The position numbers and the translations under genes are program-made. The notes under the pieces were generated by a model that was given only the letters and a program-made list of their open reading frames with translations, did not search any database and was not told the DNA's origin. Of a DNA stretch of 64,000 nucleotides, positions 32,592 through 43,427 are shown in pieces (position 1 is the first letter of the stretch; every line of letters starts with the position of its first letter). The DNA comes from Ischnura elegans (taxonomy: Eukaryota > Arthropoda > Insecta > Odonata > Coenagrionidae): positions 8,508,607 to 8,572,606 of the forward strand of contig NC_060258.1 in the NCBI RefSeq assembly GCF_921293095.1. The letters are read 5' to 3'.

Positions 32592-32642
32592 TAGTTAATT
32601 AACAAAATATAGGAGCATTTTCTCAGACTTACTGTCCGACTA

Positions 32643-33292
32643 ACGGCATATTCACGGTTTTTAGGTTTTCACGGTTGAGTGGGGACCCTGGCATTGTATT
32701 GTGTTTAACGTCGAATAAATCATTATTATTATTATGCAGTGCAATAAAACCATAACTCAGAAATTACACATGAAAGGGATTTTAACGTTAATTAGCATAA
32801 ACCATAGCAAAAAGTACTCTACATTGAAGGAGGCAAAAAACTTGCCGAATAAGTCGTCCAATCACGACCGTAGCTTCCATAGCATAAACTATACAAGCTT
32901 AATACTGGATGAGAACGAGCTATAAATACAGCTTTTTCTATATGCTCAATAGCTTTTTTTGATAGCATTCGCCAGCATACGTCAAATCATCTATCGATGC
33001 CTTCCTAAGTCGGACAGTAAATCTGAGCAAATGCTCCCATATTTTGTTAATTAATTAATTTATAAATGCGTTCAGGTTCTTATTCTCAATATTTGGGATC
33101 CCTACGTGTCCCTGCCTAAGTTGTACAGTATGGTTTATGCTAATTAACGTTAAAATCCCTTTCATGTGTAATTTCTGAGTTATGGTTTTATTGCACTGCA
33201 TAATAATAATAATGATTTATTCGACGTTAAGCACAATACAATGCCAGGGTCCCCACTCAACCGTGAAAACCTAAAAACCGTGAATATGCCGT
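32643..33292. repeat. Large inverted repeat, about 164-bp arms
   Basis: 32643-32806 (GGCATATTCACGG ... AGCATAAACCATA) is the near-perfect inverted copy of 33129-33292. Both arms include TTAACGTCGAATAAATCA / TGATTTATTCGACGTTAA. The spacer carries an inverted piece of repeat K (33008-33127), itself pairing with 32597-32640. The outer end of each arm is one end of element J (33245-33873). Confidence 0.8.
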
Positions 33293-33873
33293 GAATTTCG
33301 TCTACCGTGAAAAAACCTGGAAATAGCCGTGAATTTCGTCTTAAAACCTTAAAAATCTCTCAAACTTGATTGTAGATCTACGATAGATAGATTAAAAGAA
33401 AAATCGATGTTTCGATCATGTTTCAAGGTCGATTCACGTGCAGATACTGTCCACGCATTTATCTGCTCACGTGTATTCGAAAGTGCATATTATTAATTGG
33501 TCCGTGTGTCATGACTGAACATTGACCTTAAGCCTGCGGTTGGAAGACATTAACCCTGGCAAAAAATCAGGCACTTCTCCACTACCCTGCCACCCTGCTC
33601 TCTCCATTTTCCCACTCACACCCTTTTAGCCGGACATGAATTTTGCTAACGATAGGTGACGTCTTGAGAGATAGCACTGTCATTGCTGCGTTTGCATTCA
33701 AGGCATCTGTTGCGTTTGTTACATTTGTAGTTAACGTGTGGTCGATGATTGTTACTTGATCAATATTTCTGCCTAAAACGTCTTTTCTACAAACCGTGAA
33801 TTTGATGACATTTATACCATGAAAACCTGGAAAAAACCGTGAATTTTATAATGTAGTTAGAGTTGGGACCCTG
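33245..33873 (+). mobile_element. Element J, copy 1: TIR element with 5-bp target duplication
   Basis: CAGGGTCCCCACTCAACCGTG and AGTTGGGACCCTG ends, flanked by AATGC (33240-33244, 33874-33878). Repeated ACCGTGAATTT / CCGTGAAAAC motifs run inside. A second copy is at 48060-48694. hAT-like ends, but a 5-bp rather than 8-bp duplication. Confidence 0.75.
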
Positions 33874-33899
33874 AATGCAATAGTCTTCGTCAAAGTCAA

Positions 33900-35540
33900 T
33901 GAAATTCTAGAGCTAAATAATACAATTCTGAGTACTGCATTCAAGAAATTCATTCATAGAGTGGAAAGCTTGGCTACATATCCATAGGTGGAGACAACGC
34001 TTAAACTTGGGTAATGAACAGTCTCTGGCCTCTCGGGGTAGGTGGTTGAAAAGGCGCAGCTTTACATGTTCAAAAGACTTGCTTGTTGTTGACAGCCTAC
34101 ATTGAGGCTGAATGAGATTATTTTTTAGCCTAGTGTTATGATGGTGAACGTCACTACCAGTTTTATGACTGTCCAGGTTCATTTTTACATTTATAATACA
34201 TTTAAATATATATTGACCGTACAATGTCATTATGCCTAGCTCCTTGAATAGAGGTTTACAATGTTCCATAGCTTTTGTATTCGTAATGATTCTAATTGCT
34301 CTTTTCTGTAGAATAAATAATTTTTTAGAGGAGGAAGAATGGCCCCAAACCTCAATGCCATAGTTTAAGTGGCGGTGAAAAATGGCAAAGTAAACTGCTC
34401 GAAGATATTCAGTGGGAATGAGAGTTTTCAGCTTTCTTAGCATGTTTATAGCTTTAGACAATTTTACAGTACAGTGAGTCCTCGTTCTACGTCACCCCTT
34501 TTAACGTCATTTCGCGATAACGTCACGAAAATTTTGAGACCGTCATTCGTTTATCGCACCTATGCTTTGCGATAACGTCAAGTCTTTTAAATTTCGCGTG
34601 AGAAAAAAGGCGAAGTGGCAGGCATTGCAGGTTGTTCGTTTCGTGGGTGGTAATTCAGTCAGTCTATAAAAAGTGTAAAACGGTGAGTATATTGTTAATT
34701 GCGATTACGGTTTTGGCAAATTTTAGCAAATTTTAGCATCAGAGGCATTTCCACGAAAATGTCCAAGAGAACAATGTTCACAATAATTTTGGTTCCTGTT
34801 ACTGCGACGATGTTTCAGCGATGATGATGCCCGCCTCAATTCGCAATTAAAACCAACTCTTCGATTTCATAATCCGGTAATACAGTCAGTCTCAGCAAAG
34901 TGTAAAACGGTGTGTTTATTCTTAATTGCGAATACGGTTTCTTTAGGTGCGCAAGGTTTTACTTGACATAATGGCTTTCAGGAACCTAAAAAGTGATTTC
35001 AAGGAATTTTTCCGTGTAGAACTCGAAGTTTTTGCTGTCAACTTTTATCGCCGTGTTCACAATAATTTTGGTTCCTGTAACTGCGACGATGTTTCAGCGA
35101 TGATGATGCCCAGGCGACCACCATAATGAAGCCGAAAAGCAAATGCTGGAAGATACAGAAATGGAGAAGGATTTACGTCACTGCTATTATTGTCGTCGAT
35201 GAAGACAGGAACTCTTATTTATGCGATAGTTTGGCATTCCCACAGTAAAAAATGCCCCAGATGTGATACGCTAACATTTTATTCGCGTGGGAATTGTGAG
35301 GTCTAGGAGCCGATATTCACTTTTAACATTGTTTCTTATGGGATATTATGCTTCGATTAACGTCATTTCGTTTATCGTCACATTTTTCAGGAACGGTAAG
35401 TGACGTTAAACGAGGACTCACTGTACTAGAGGAAGTATGACAGTCCCATAGTAGTCTGCAGTCAAAGTCAAAGCCTAGTAGCTTTAAAGTGCCGGTATGA
35501 TACTAAATGGGGCACATTGCATTAATTCTAAAAGGAAGAA
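33900..35540 (-). pseudogene. LINE RT C-terminus split by pogo element C1
   Basis: The minus-strand frame 33913-34461 (182 codons) reads AVYFAIFHRHLNYGIEVWGH SSSSKKLFILQKRAIRII, the F-x-S/R-H-L-x-Y-x-x-x-W-G...L-QKRA-x-R signature of jockey-related LINEs. Upstream of the element at 34472-35423 the same frame continues as LGFDFDCRLLWDCHTSSS. The two parts join in frame when the insert and one TA are ignored, so the LINE was already present and open at that point when the DNA element landed. 5' end lost. Confidence 0.8.
34472..35423 (+). mobile_element. pogo/Tigger-like element C, copy 1 (952 bp)
   Basis: CAGTGAGTCCTCGTTCTACG and TTAAACGAGGACTCACTG ends, TA flanks (34470-34471, 35424-35425). 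GCGATAACGTCA and CGTCATTTCG motifs repeat near both ends. No transposase; related to C2 (39294), C3 (44129) and the longer C4 (23722). Confidence 0.9.
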
Positions 35541-35683
35541 AGTGTACCACTTTTTCCGTGTGCTGAAGATCAGAAATCCAGAAACCCTTTGGTCCCAAGC
35601 TGTCCAGGTTTGAGGTCCTCATCTGTACGACCCTATCACTGGCAAAAAGTGCTGATATCAATATTTACCTGTGTGGGATATAA

Positions 35684-36349
35684 TAGGGTGGTTTCCTATT
35701 ATTTTTTTATTGCCTAAATCGAAAGATTATTACTCCTGGAATACGTATTTCACGCTTTTAGATTTTTAAATGAGGATATCTATTTTTCGCGATTGAATGA
35801 AAAGTGAAAATTTTCAAGCGCGCGAAAACGCGACGCCTAAGTATGAATGCCGGGAAATCTCTCCATGTGGCGTATTTCTCGTTCCCGCTGCCACCCTGTG
35901 AGGTGACCTTGAGGCGAGCTTAGCGCTGACACGACGCAGGCTGCTAGCGGGTAGCTGAGTACCCTGCTGGCTGGTGGCACTTGGCTTAAATAAGGATTAT
36001 ATTAATACCTTATCAAATGAAGAAAACTTTCCGACCTTAGCCAGTTTTAATAAGTGATTATTAAGACATGTTTCCCTGAGTTCTGCGCCTCATGCATGCA
36101 TTGGTAACCTAAGATGATGTATAACTCCTATCTTCTCGTATAGAAACTAGGTCCCTGTGACATCACGTGTAGTGGCATCACATGGGCGCCTATCTGGCCT
36201 TTTTCAAATGAGGATAAAAATGGACCATTGCCATTCGTCTAAACCGGTATTTCTAAAATTAAATGAATTGTATATTATGAATACAGTAATGATGGGTAAC
36301 GAATTGCAATCAATGCCTTTCATTTTCTTTGATGAAGGAAACTACCCTA
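35684..36349 (+). mobile_element. Repeat A, full-length copy
   Basis: TAGGGTGGTTTCCTATT to GGAAACTACCCTA, 666 bp. The CRE/E-box site is mutated (GTGACATCACGTGT). Confidence 0.9.
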
Positions 36350-36524
36350 TTATTTTTTTGTTTTTCTTGTACTAACGTATCGCTTCTTTTGCGTGCTATA
36401 GTGACACGAAATTTGTAACTTGAGTTTTTTCGCACCACCCTAACAGATAATCAGGAAACACGGATAACCCAAACATTCGCTTTGCGTTTCTTGTAATTTT
36501 CATAAGTTACGTAAAACAAACAAT

Positions 36525-38808
36525 TAGTGATGGGTCGATTCCAAAATTTTATCGATTCCGATCCCGATTCCGATTCTGACATATCGAATCCGATTCTACC
36601 GATACCGATTCCATCGATTCTGATGCCATAGGCTCCAAGAAAAATATCACTTAATTCCAGGCAACAAGAAAACCACTTTTAAAAATATTACTCTGTGAAA
36701 GAGTCAGTTGACAAAAGCATCTTTCATATCATCACTATGTAATTGAAATATAATAGCTAAATTTCAAAACAGAAAATACCTGAAAAGTGGTATTATATGA
36801 TAGGTATTACTTTAAAATATTGGCACTCATAATATGTCGACCATATATATGTATCCAAACTACAAGGGAGAGCCCTGAGTACAGAAATTTTCATAGCTGT
36901 AATAAAGATTAAATACTATGTAGATGAATCATGTAATATTTGGCCCTTTCAAATTCTCAAGCAGAAAAACCAGCATGCTCATGCTCAGCCAGCAGGTTTT
37001 GATGTCTCCATGTTCCAGTATTACCTCCTGCAGAATATTGCCTTTTGATACACACTTGTGTGACTGGGCAAGTACTTTCCTACCAAAATTGCAAGATTTC
37101 GGAAACTGGAATTTTTATTAAAAACTATATCATCCATCTTTATGGATCTTGAGTCCTCATCGAACTTAAGTGACTAAGCGAATGGACTAAAGAACTTAGC
37201 TTTAGTTTTGTAGAGCCAAAAAATCTATACTTCTCACGTCGTTTAATCAACCTTAAAAACTCTTGTTTTTTTAAGTTCAAGAAAGAAACTAAACGCTACA
37301 AATGAATATCACATCGGACGGTCGCAGTAATAAAAAAGGCTAAAAGAGCCTTGTGGTGTCAAAACTTCCCCTTCCGCGCGACTCACCTCGGCGAAGGTGG
37401 AAAGGGAAAAAGGGTATCGGTTGTTGCCTTTCATCGAAACAGTTCATTTTTCTCTCTCTTAAGCATGCTGACTTAATCTCTTCACTTACTTCAATACCCG
37501 AGGCATATTTCTTATGCGTGGGATAGTTTCGAAAAATATCCAATCCTTAGTATTTTCACTCGAGTAATGCGCTAAATGTTCTAGTCGATCTATACATAAT
37601 TCTTTTTAACATCCTCAGTTTAGTGTTTTAAGTCAATGAAGACGATTATCCATGCTTAAAATGACGATTTTCAAGACTAATGTTTTAAAAAACTTGAAAA
37701 ATCGGCCTCAGTTACCGAGCCTTAGAGTTCCGCGGCGTGTAGCTGAGCCTTGACGTGCGATTGAAAAATCGCTCTTATTTCCTTTGTCGCAGACTTTTTT
37801 TCCTAGATTTCTTATTAGTACTCTTTAGAAATCTCTACTCTATATTGTGGTTCAAATTTTCCGAGTTATATTTTTCGTAAACGAAAGATAATGTCTACTT
37901 TATGTCAAATTTCACGTGAAAAAGGGGTCGGCCATTTTGCGTCGTAAAACCAGACAGATGAGAGCCAAAATCTTCAAAAGTCATTGAAAGTATAGGCAAA
38001 GAACCAGATCAAAGGAATATTGCGTTTTTTATTCCATAAAACTCATGCCAACGCAAAACCAATTGGATAAATTCAAAGATTTTTTGAGGAAAAACGATAT
38101 CTCGCGTGGCATCGAAAAATTGGTCATGTTTGGGCCTCAGTATCTCACTAAAGGTTCGTATATATGTAAAATGGCATATAAATCTATATCTGGTAATGAT
38201 TTATGAGTATTTACGCTGAGTTTCAAGTCTCTATCCCCAAAAAGGTCATTTTGGACTTTATTCCAGCTTTTTCCGATTTCAGACTAGTGTGCGCCGGGTA
38301 GGAAGACGATCGGCCGCCGCGGCAGGCGGAAACGCGTAAAGGTATTCGGCGCCCACGTCGACAACTATAGTGTATTTGGCAAGCTGAAACTACCTGGCCA
38401 AGGCATTAGAATGACTTATCGGCTTTAAAACTGCATTATTACATGAGTTTCATGATAGCGCTTCCTGCCGGCATATTGCTGGACCTATTAGCCTCGAAAG
38501 CTCTGTAACCTTAACTACTCGACTCGACATTCGTAATGCTATTCGAAACGCTCGAGTCGAGTACCAACTACTCGATCGACTTGAATTTTCGAGTACTCGC
38601 ACATCCCAAGAAGATTTGTTTTGTCATTACGATTACGTGGCACGAAAATTCAAATGACTGTTGGAAACGCGGTCGTATATTTTGTTGTTTGAAGTACTAC
38701 TGGAATCGGAATCGATTTTTCACCTCGGCAAGTACTCGTTTTCGATTCCGATTCTTGGTCGAGAATCGAGGAATCGAAGAATCGAGGAATCGAACCGACC
38801 CATCACTA
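36525..38808. mobile_element. hAT element, 2.28 kb, perfect 8-bp target duplication
   Basis: TAGTGATGGGTCGATTCC and GAACCGACCCATCACTA ends with CAAACAAT on both sides (36517-36524 and 38809-38816). Subterminal GATTCCGAT / ATCGAGGAATCGA repeats are typical of hAT ends. No recognisable hAT transposase (no BED finger or dimerisation domain) is visible; the frames within are short, so it is non-autonomous. The 20216-20335 paralogue gives the empty site. Confidence 0.85.
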
Positions 38809-39546
38809 CAAACAATATATTATTATCTATGCACATTTTCTGTTATTTTAGATTGCTTTCCCGAATCATTAACAGCTTTCTTCTCCCAATCGCGATCTCT
38901 CTAGCATTGATAACATTATTGTACTCGTAGTCCTACTGCTATGTGTAATACCTGGTTGAAATGAAAATCATGTTTGGTCATGTTCGGCGAGAACTCTGGA
39001 GATTCTATCGAGAACTGCAACGCATGGCAAGAGGCCTTGGTCATATGGCCTCACGGAACAGATGAACTGAAGTGATTCCTTGAACACCTTAATAGCCAAA
39101 ATAGTACCATTCAGTTCACTATGGAAATGGAAGAAAATAACCAACTTCCCTTCTTGGACGTTCTCGTCAAGAAGAAATCAGATGGCACGTTGGGACATTC
39201 AGTTTATCTTAAGAAAACGCATACCGATCGCTATTTGATTGCCAAATCACACCATCATCCTAGTCGAAAAGCATCAGTCTTTTAAACCCTATACTCCCTA
39301 TGAGTCCTCTTTTAACGTCACTTATCGTTCCTGAAAAATGTGACGATTAACGAAATGATGTTAATGGAAACATAATATCCCATAAGAAACAATGTAAAAA
39401 TTGAATATCGGCTCCTGGACCTCACAATTCCTGCGCAAAAAAATTTTAGCGTATCTTATCTGGGGCATTTTTCACGATGGGAATGCCTAACTATGGCATA
39501 AATACGAGTTCCTGTCTTCATCGACAACAATAGCAGCACTGACGTA

Positions 39547-41426
39547 CAGTGGAACCTCGTTAAAGCGAGTACGGGCTATAGCGACACTCCCGCTATAACG
39601 AGAGATAGCCGATGCACCCTCAATTGACCCTATAATAAGCGTGTTAAAAAATTCGTTTTTACGAGACCCTTTTGGTGTTGGCTCTCGCCATAGCGAGGGT
39701 TTCACCGCCGGAAGACTTTCATCAAGACTCCTTAACCTCTGTAATTGCTAGCGATCTGTTAGAAATGAAGTTGATGGAGTGCTCAGTCTCAAATTTATGT
39801 GGTAAAGTGTCGTTCGATAAATAAGTAGTTAATTTTGGTGAAAATATTGTGGCATTAGCATTCGCGAATGCTTCATCTTCTTTTGTTCCTCGGGCGGCAG
39901 AAAGCAGTCGGTAGCATACCCGCACGTTCGTGAGTTGCGTGAATAGAAAGCATTTGATGGCAGGCAGTCACCATGGCCAAAAAAACACCAAACACGTCTA
40001 AGCGAGAAAATAAAAATAAAGGAGTAATATGAGAGTGTGGAAATTAATTGATCTTGCTATTCGCTCTGAAAAAAAAAAAAACAAAAGCGCCCAAGGAATG
40101 CAGACGATGAAGAGTTATAAGGAGATTTGTTCGGGTGGTTTTGCCCATTCAAATCTGCGGGAACTTCTGAGAAAGAGGCTACGCCCAAGCCTAAAGCGGA
40201 TTATTTCAAGGATAGATTGCGAATCGAGAATTTTAAGAGTGCGGAAGGTTGATTATACTAATGCGAAGCACCAAAGCGTTATCTCCCCTCATAATTGCTG
40301 GTGATGCCTGCGGTGTAAACCCGAAGTCGAGGAAGAAAGGACTCCGATCATAAGTATCTTTAGAAGTATTCCCCGCGTCATATAACATAGACGAAACAGA
40401 ACTTTTTTTACATACAACTCCCCGAAAAAACCCTTGCAGTATGAGGTATTTCTTGCAATGATGCCTCTAAAGGTAGGTAGTGCGCCTTAGCGATGATGTA
40501 GGATGTACGAAGCAATGATACTCAGCGTGAATTGTCCGGATGGACGTATTTATTCTCCGTTGCGGATTTACTAGGGTGAACTATTCGCGTCAGTGGTCGG
40601 AGTCGTACTGGCGCTCTCTTTTGTCACGTGGGTAGCCGAGCATCCCCTGGTGGCCGCTGGAAGAACTCACAGAACAACTAACTCTCGTTTGCAGTGCCGT
40701 GGTAAACTCGGTGTGTCATTTAAAATACGTCGCGAGCGTAACACTCAAAAAGAAACTTTTTTTCAACAACGGCAATTTTAATCACATCATTTTTCAAGCT
40801 TAGCAAACTTTTTACCGTAGATGATGAAGATATTACATTATCTGATAGAAAAAAGTCTTCCAAGGCGGCAGCATTATACAACCTTCCACCGTTTTCGCCT
40901 GTAGAAACAAATGTAATGCGTTATTTCACTTCACTGCCGCTTAACGTACAGAAACAATAAACATACACCAATGGAAACATTTGAGGCATTAAATAACCGC
41001 GATACTGTTTCATCAGTTAATTTTTGAATTTTCAGTGGAAAATACCAAAATAATAGAATGATCACGTAAATGAACTAATTAAGTGCTTAGAAAAATGGCT
41101 TCGTCGGTTGTGAATTGGCATAATGATTGACGAAACAATGCTTTCCAAGATTTTTATTCAGTGCGGCGCTTATAAATTGTTTGAATAGTTAGTCGTTGTT
41201 TGAGTAAGGAAATTTAGTGATGCAAAAAAACATCGCCTTTCGTCTGGATTTATGCTTACGTTTATCGGATAGATGTTTATCTGTCGCCGCACCATTCCTG
41301 TTCCTGTATATCTGTTCGCAACAGGTATATTGGCTATTATTTGCTACACCTCCGGTAAAGCGACAATTCGCTATAGCGAGTGTTTATTAGTGCACCGTGG
41401 GGTGTCGTTATATCGAGGTTGCACTG
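39547..41426 (+). mobile_element. pogo/Tigger-like element B, copy 3 (longest, 1.88 kb)
   Basis: CAGTGGAACCTCGTTAAAGC to TATCGAGGTTGCACTG with TA at 39545-39546 and 41427-41428. The uninterrupted site is seen in element C copy 3: GTGACGTAAATCCTTCTCC (44371). It retains about 1.3 kb of internal sequence lost from copies 1, 2 and 4, including transposase remnants. Confidence 0.9.
39972..40960 (+). pseudogene. Decayed transposase of element B
   Basis: Begins near 39974 with a short MAKKTPNTSKRENKNKG-like basic N-terminus, then a stop. Frames with basic composition follow (40029-40304). The end is better preserved: a frame open from 40742 to TAA at 40960 gives KLFTVDDEDITLSDRKKSSK, then AAALYNLPPFSPVETNVMRY FTSLP. 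I recognise no catalytic triad; assignment rests on position inside a TIR element and on the shared start in copy 2. Confidence 0.45.
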
Positions 41427-42632
41427 TAAATCCTTCTCCATTTTTGTATCTTCTGGCATTTGCTTTCGTCGACTGAGCATCATCGTCGCTGAAACATCGT
41501 CGCAGTTACAGAAACCAAAATTATTGTGAACTTGGCAAGAAAGTGACGACAAAATCTCCGAGTTCTACACGGAAAAATGCCTTGAAATCACTTTTTAGGT
41601 TCCTGAATACCAATATGTCAAGTAAAACCTTGCGCACCTACCAAAGAATTCATTTTGCAGAAAATTTGCTAAAACTGTAATCGCAATTAACAATAAACAC
41701 ACCATTTTACACTTCCTTTAGACTGACTGTATTACCGCCCACAAAACGAACCACCTGCAACACCCGCCGCTTCGCCGTTTTTCTCACGCGAAATTTAAAA
41801 GACTTGACGTTATCGCAAAGTGAAGGTGCGATAAACAAATGACGATCTCGAAATTTTTGTGACGTTATCGCGAAATGACGTTAAACGGGGTGACGTAGAA
41901 CGAGGACTCACTGTATCAAAGGGCAAATGCCATCTCGGATGCAGATTCGCTTGCTAGAGAGAAACAACACCCTCCTTACCACGCTCCAAGAAAATGGCTA
42001 CGATCGGGAACTGATTCAGAAAATTGCGCGTAAGGAAGAAGAGGAAGGAGATGTGGCCTTGGACGCTGCAAAGGAAGACCAGCAAGAGGCAAAGGCACAT
42101 GCTCTCTTGCCTTAACGTCGCAGTAACTCTGGAGAGAATCGAAAGAGTTTTTGCCAATCATGTTGTTCTGATGAGATTTAAAAATGTGAAGAAGACCTCT
42201 GACCTCCTCAGGAGTGAAAAAGTTCATCACCCATCCGATATTTATGACGCACTGTATGAAGTAGCGTGTTCCTGTGGTCTATCATACATCGGGCAAACAT
42301 CTAGATCCCTCAAATGCAGAATAAATGAACATCTTGACGCAACTGAAAAGAAAAATTTTCGTCTTTCTGCGGTTGCAGAGCATGCATGGTCGGAACCTGG
42401 GCACGTCATACTCTGAGGCTGTGCGCTAGGCTTAGACTGCTTGAACAATTGAGAATGGGTATCTTTAAGAGCGACACAGAAAACATAATATTAGAGCCAC
42501 ACTATATTTCCAGGTCCGATAGAAGCGATAAATTAAGAGAGATGTTTTGCCGAACGGATAGATATGCGAATTCGTTTTTCCCCCGAACCATAAAGGACTT
42601 TAATAAACGCTAGTCCCAACTTCGTTTGAGCA

Positions 42633-43059
42633 ATGAAAATGAAAAAGCAGGAGCAATTTCCACAATTTTACATTTATTAATACTACCGGTTTCGCTTTTC
42701 AGCATCATCAGGTACAAAAATATCAAGTGCGCTACGCTTAAATAGGAAGGTAGGAGGGGGTGGTGGGCGGTAGGCGGGGGAAGGGGATGGAGGGAGGGTG
42801 TACTGTCATGGGGCTTGGGAAAACTGAGAATGGAGTTAGAGAGGAGTATGACAAATACACTAATTGTCCTTAATGTCTTCCTCCAAGGGGATGGTGGGAA
42901 GGCCCCTGGCACCCTCTCCGCTGGGTTCCAAGGCTCCAGTCGCTCGGTCCGGTCACCTACCCCTGGATGCCTCATGGTGTCGGCTGTCGAGGAGGATGAG
43001 GGGGGGGGGGGGGCGCGGGCACCTCGGGGCGGAGGGCCAGGCAGAAACCTCAGACTATA
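42633..43059 (-). mobile_element. 427-bp insertion with hammerhead-like motif and 12-bp target duplication
   Basis: TTCGTTTGAGCA is present at 42621-42632 and 43060-43071; the sister LINE at 43.27 kb shows the site once. The insert has no coding frame of note; it is G-rich near 43000 (a run of 12 G) and, read on the minus strand, carries a well-formed hammerhead-like core followed by a short T/A-rich tail. The duplication length fits retrotransposition. Confidence 0.6.
42685..42711 (-). ncRNA. Hammerhead-ribozyme-like motif, intact core
   Basis: On the minus strand: CTGATGA, T, stem II GCT / AGC closed by a GAAA tetraloop, then GAAACCGGTA. All conserved core bases (CUGAUGA and GAAA) are present, and ACCGGT is self-complementary. 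This is the best-conserved example in the window. The one extra base between A9 and stem II is shared with the other copies. Confidence 0.5.
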
Positions 43060-43427
43060 TTCGTTTGAGCACTTAATTTTTTTTTTTTAGCTGTAAACGG
43101 CTGGTGTCCTAACACCCCCTGCCACACGCCTTTTAGGCGGCTTGCAGGGTATTATGTAGATGTAGGTATTTCCAGGTCTGATAGAAGCGATAAATCAAGA
43201 GAGATGTTGTGCCGAACAGATAGATATGGGAATTCGTTTTTCCCCCGAACCATAAAGGACTTTAATAAACGCTAGTCCCAACTTCGTTTGAGCACTTCAT
43301 TTTTTTATGTGTATATGGCTGGTGTCCTAACACCACCTGCAGCATGCCTTTTAGGTGGTTTGCGGGGTATTATGTAGATGTAGATTTTTCTGCTTTGAAC
43401 AGCTGGGCACCATGAACATGGCATTAA

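Larger units (their letters stand above)
39294..41913 (-). mobile_element. pogo/Tigger-like element C, copy 2, containing element B
   Basis: A decayed left end (ATGAGTCCTCTTTTAACGTC) and a right end AACGAGGACTCACTG, TA on both sides (39292-39293, 41914-41915). Reversed relative to copy 1. Interrupted at 39547-41426; without that insert it is about 740 bp, close to copy 3 (768 bp). Confidence 0.85.
38966..42409 (+). pseudogene. Penelope-like RT/GIY-YIG remnant with inverted 5' segment, split by nested DNA elements
   Basis: 38966-39029 is an antisense piece of the same family (ATCATGTTTGG...GCGAGAACTCT; compare 56290-56340), fused to sense sequence from about 39031: IWPHGTDELK, a stop, then NNQLPFLDVLVKKKSDGTLG and HTDRY, the segment after the RT core. 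The coding line breaks at 39293 for element C2 and resumes at 41916 in frame (AISDADSLAR, then shifted). The GIY-YIG domain is at 42234-42330: YEVACSCGLSYIGQTSRSLK then R-I-NEH. It ends at 42409 where a truncated LINE is fused. Several stops and shifts make it inactive. Confidence 0.8.
42410..43395 (+). pseudogene. Two 5'-truncated LINE 3' ends in tandem
   Basis: First copy: 42410-42632 resumes at 43060-43168 after an insertion; RLRLLEQLRMGIFKSDTENI matches the LINE at 17.7 kb. Its tail TTATGTAGATGTAGG runs straight into a second, shorter copy starting TATTTCCAGGTCTGATAGAA at 43169 and ending GTAGATGTAGATTTTT near 43390. The GTAGAT tail repeat may have served as target for the second insertion. 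Confidence 0.75.

Noticed and set aside
42815-43090. GC-rich overlapping frames
   Set aside because: Arise from a G-rich insert with a poly-G run; no codon bias or motif.
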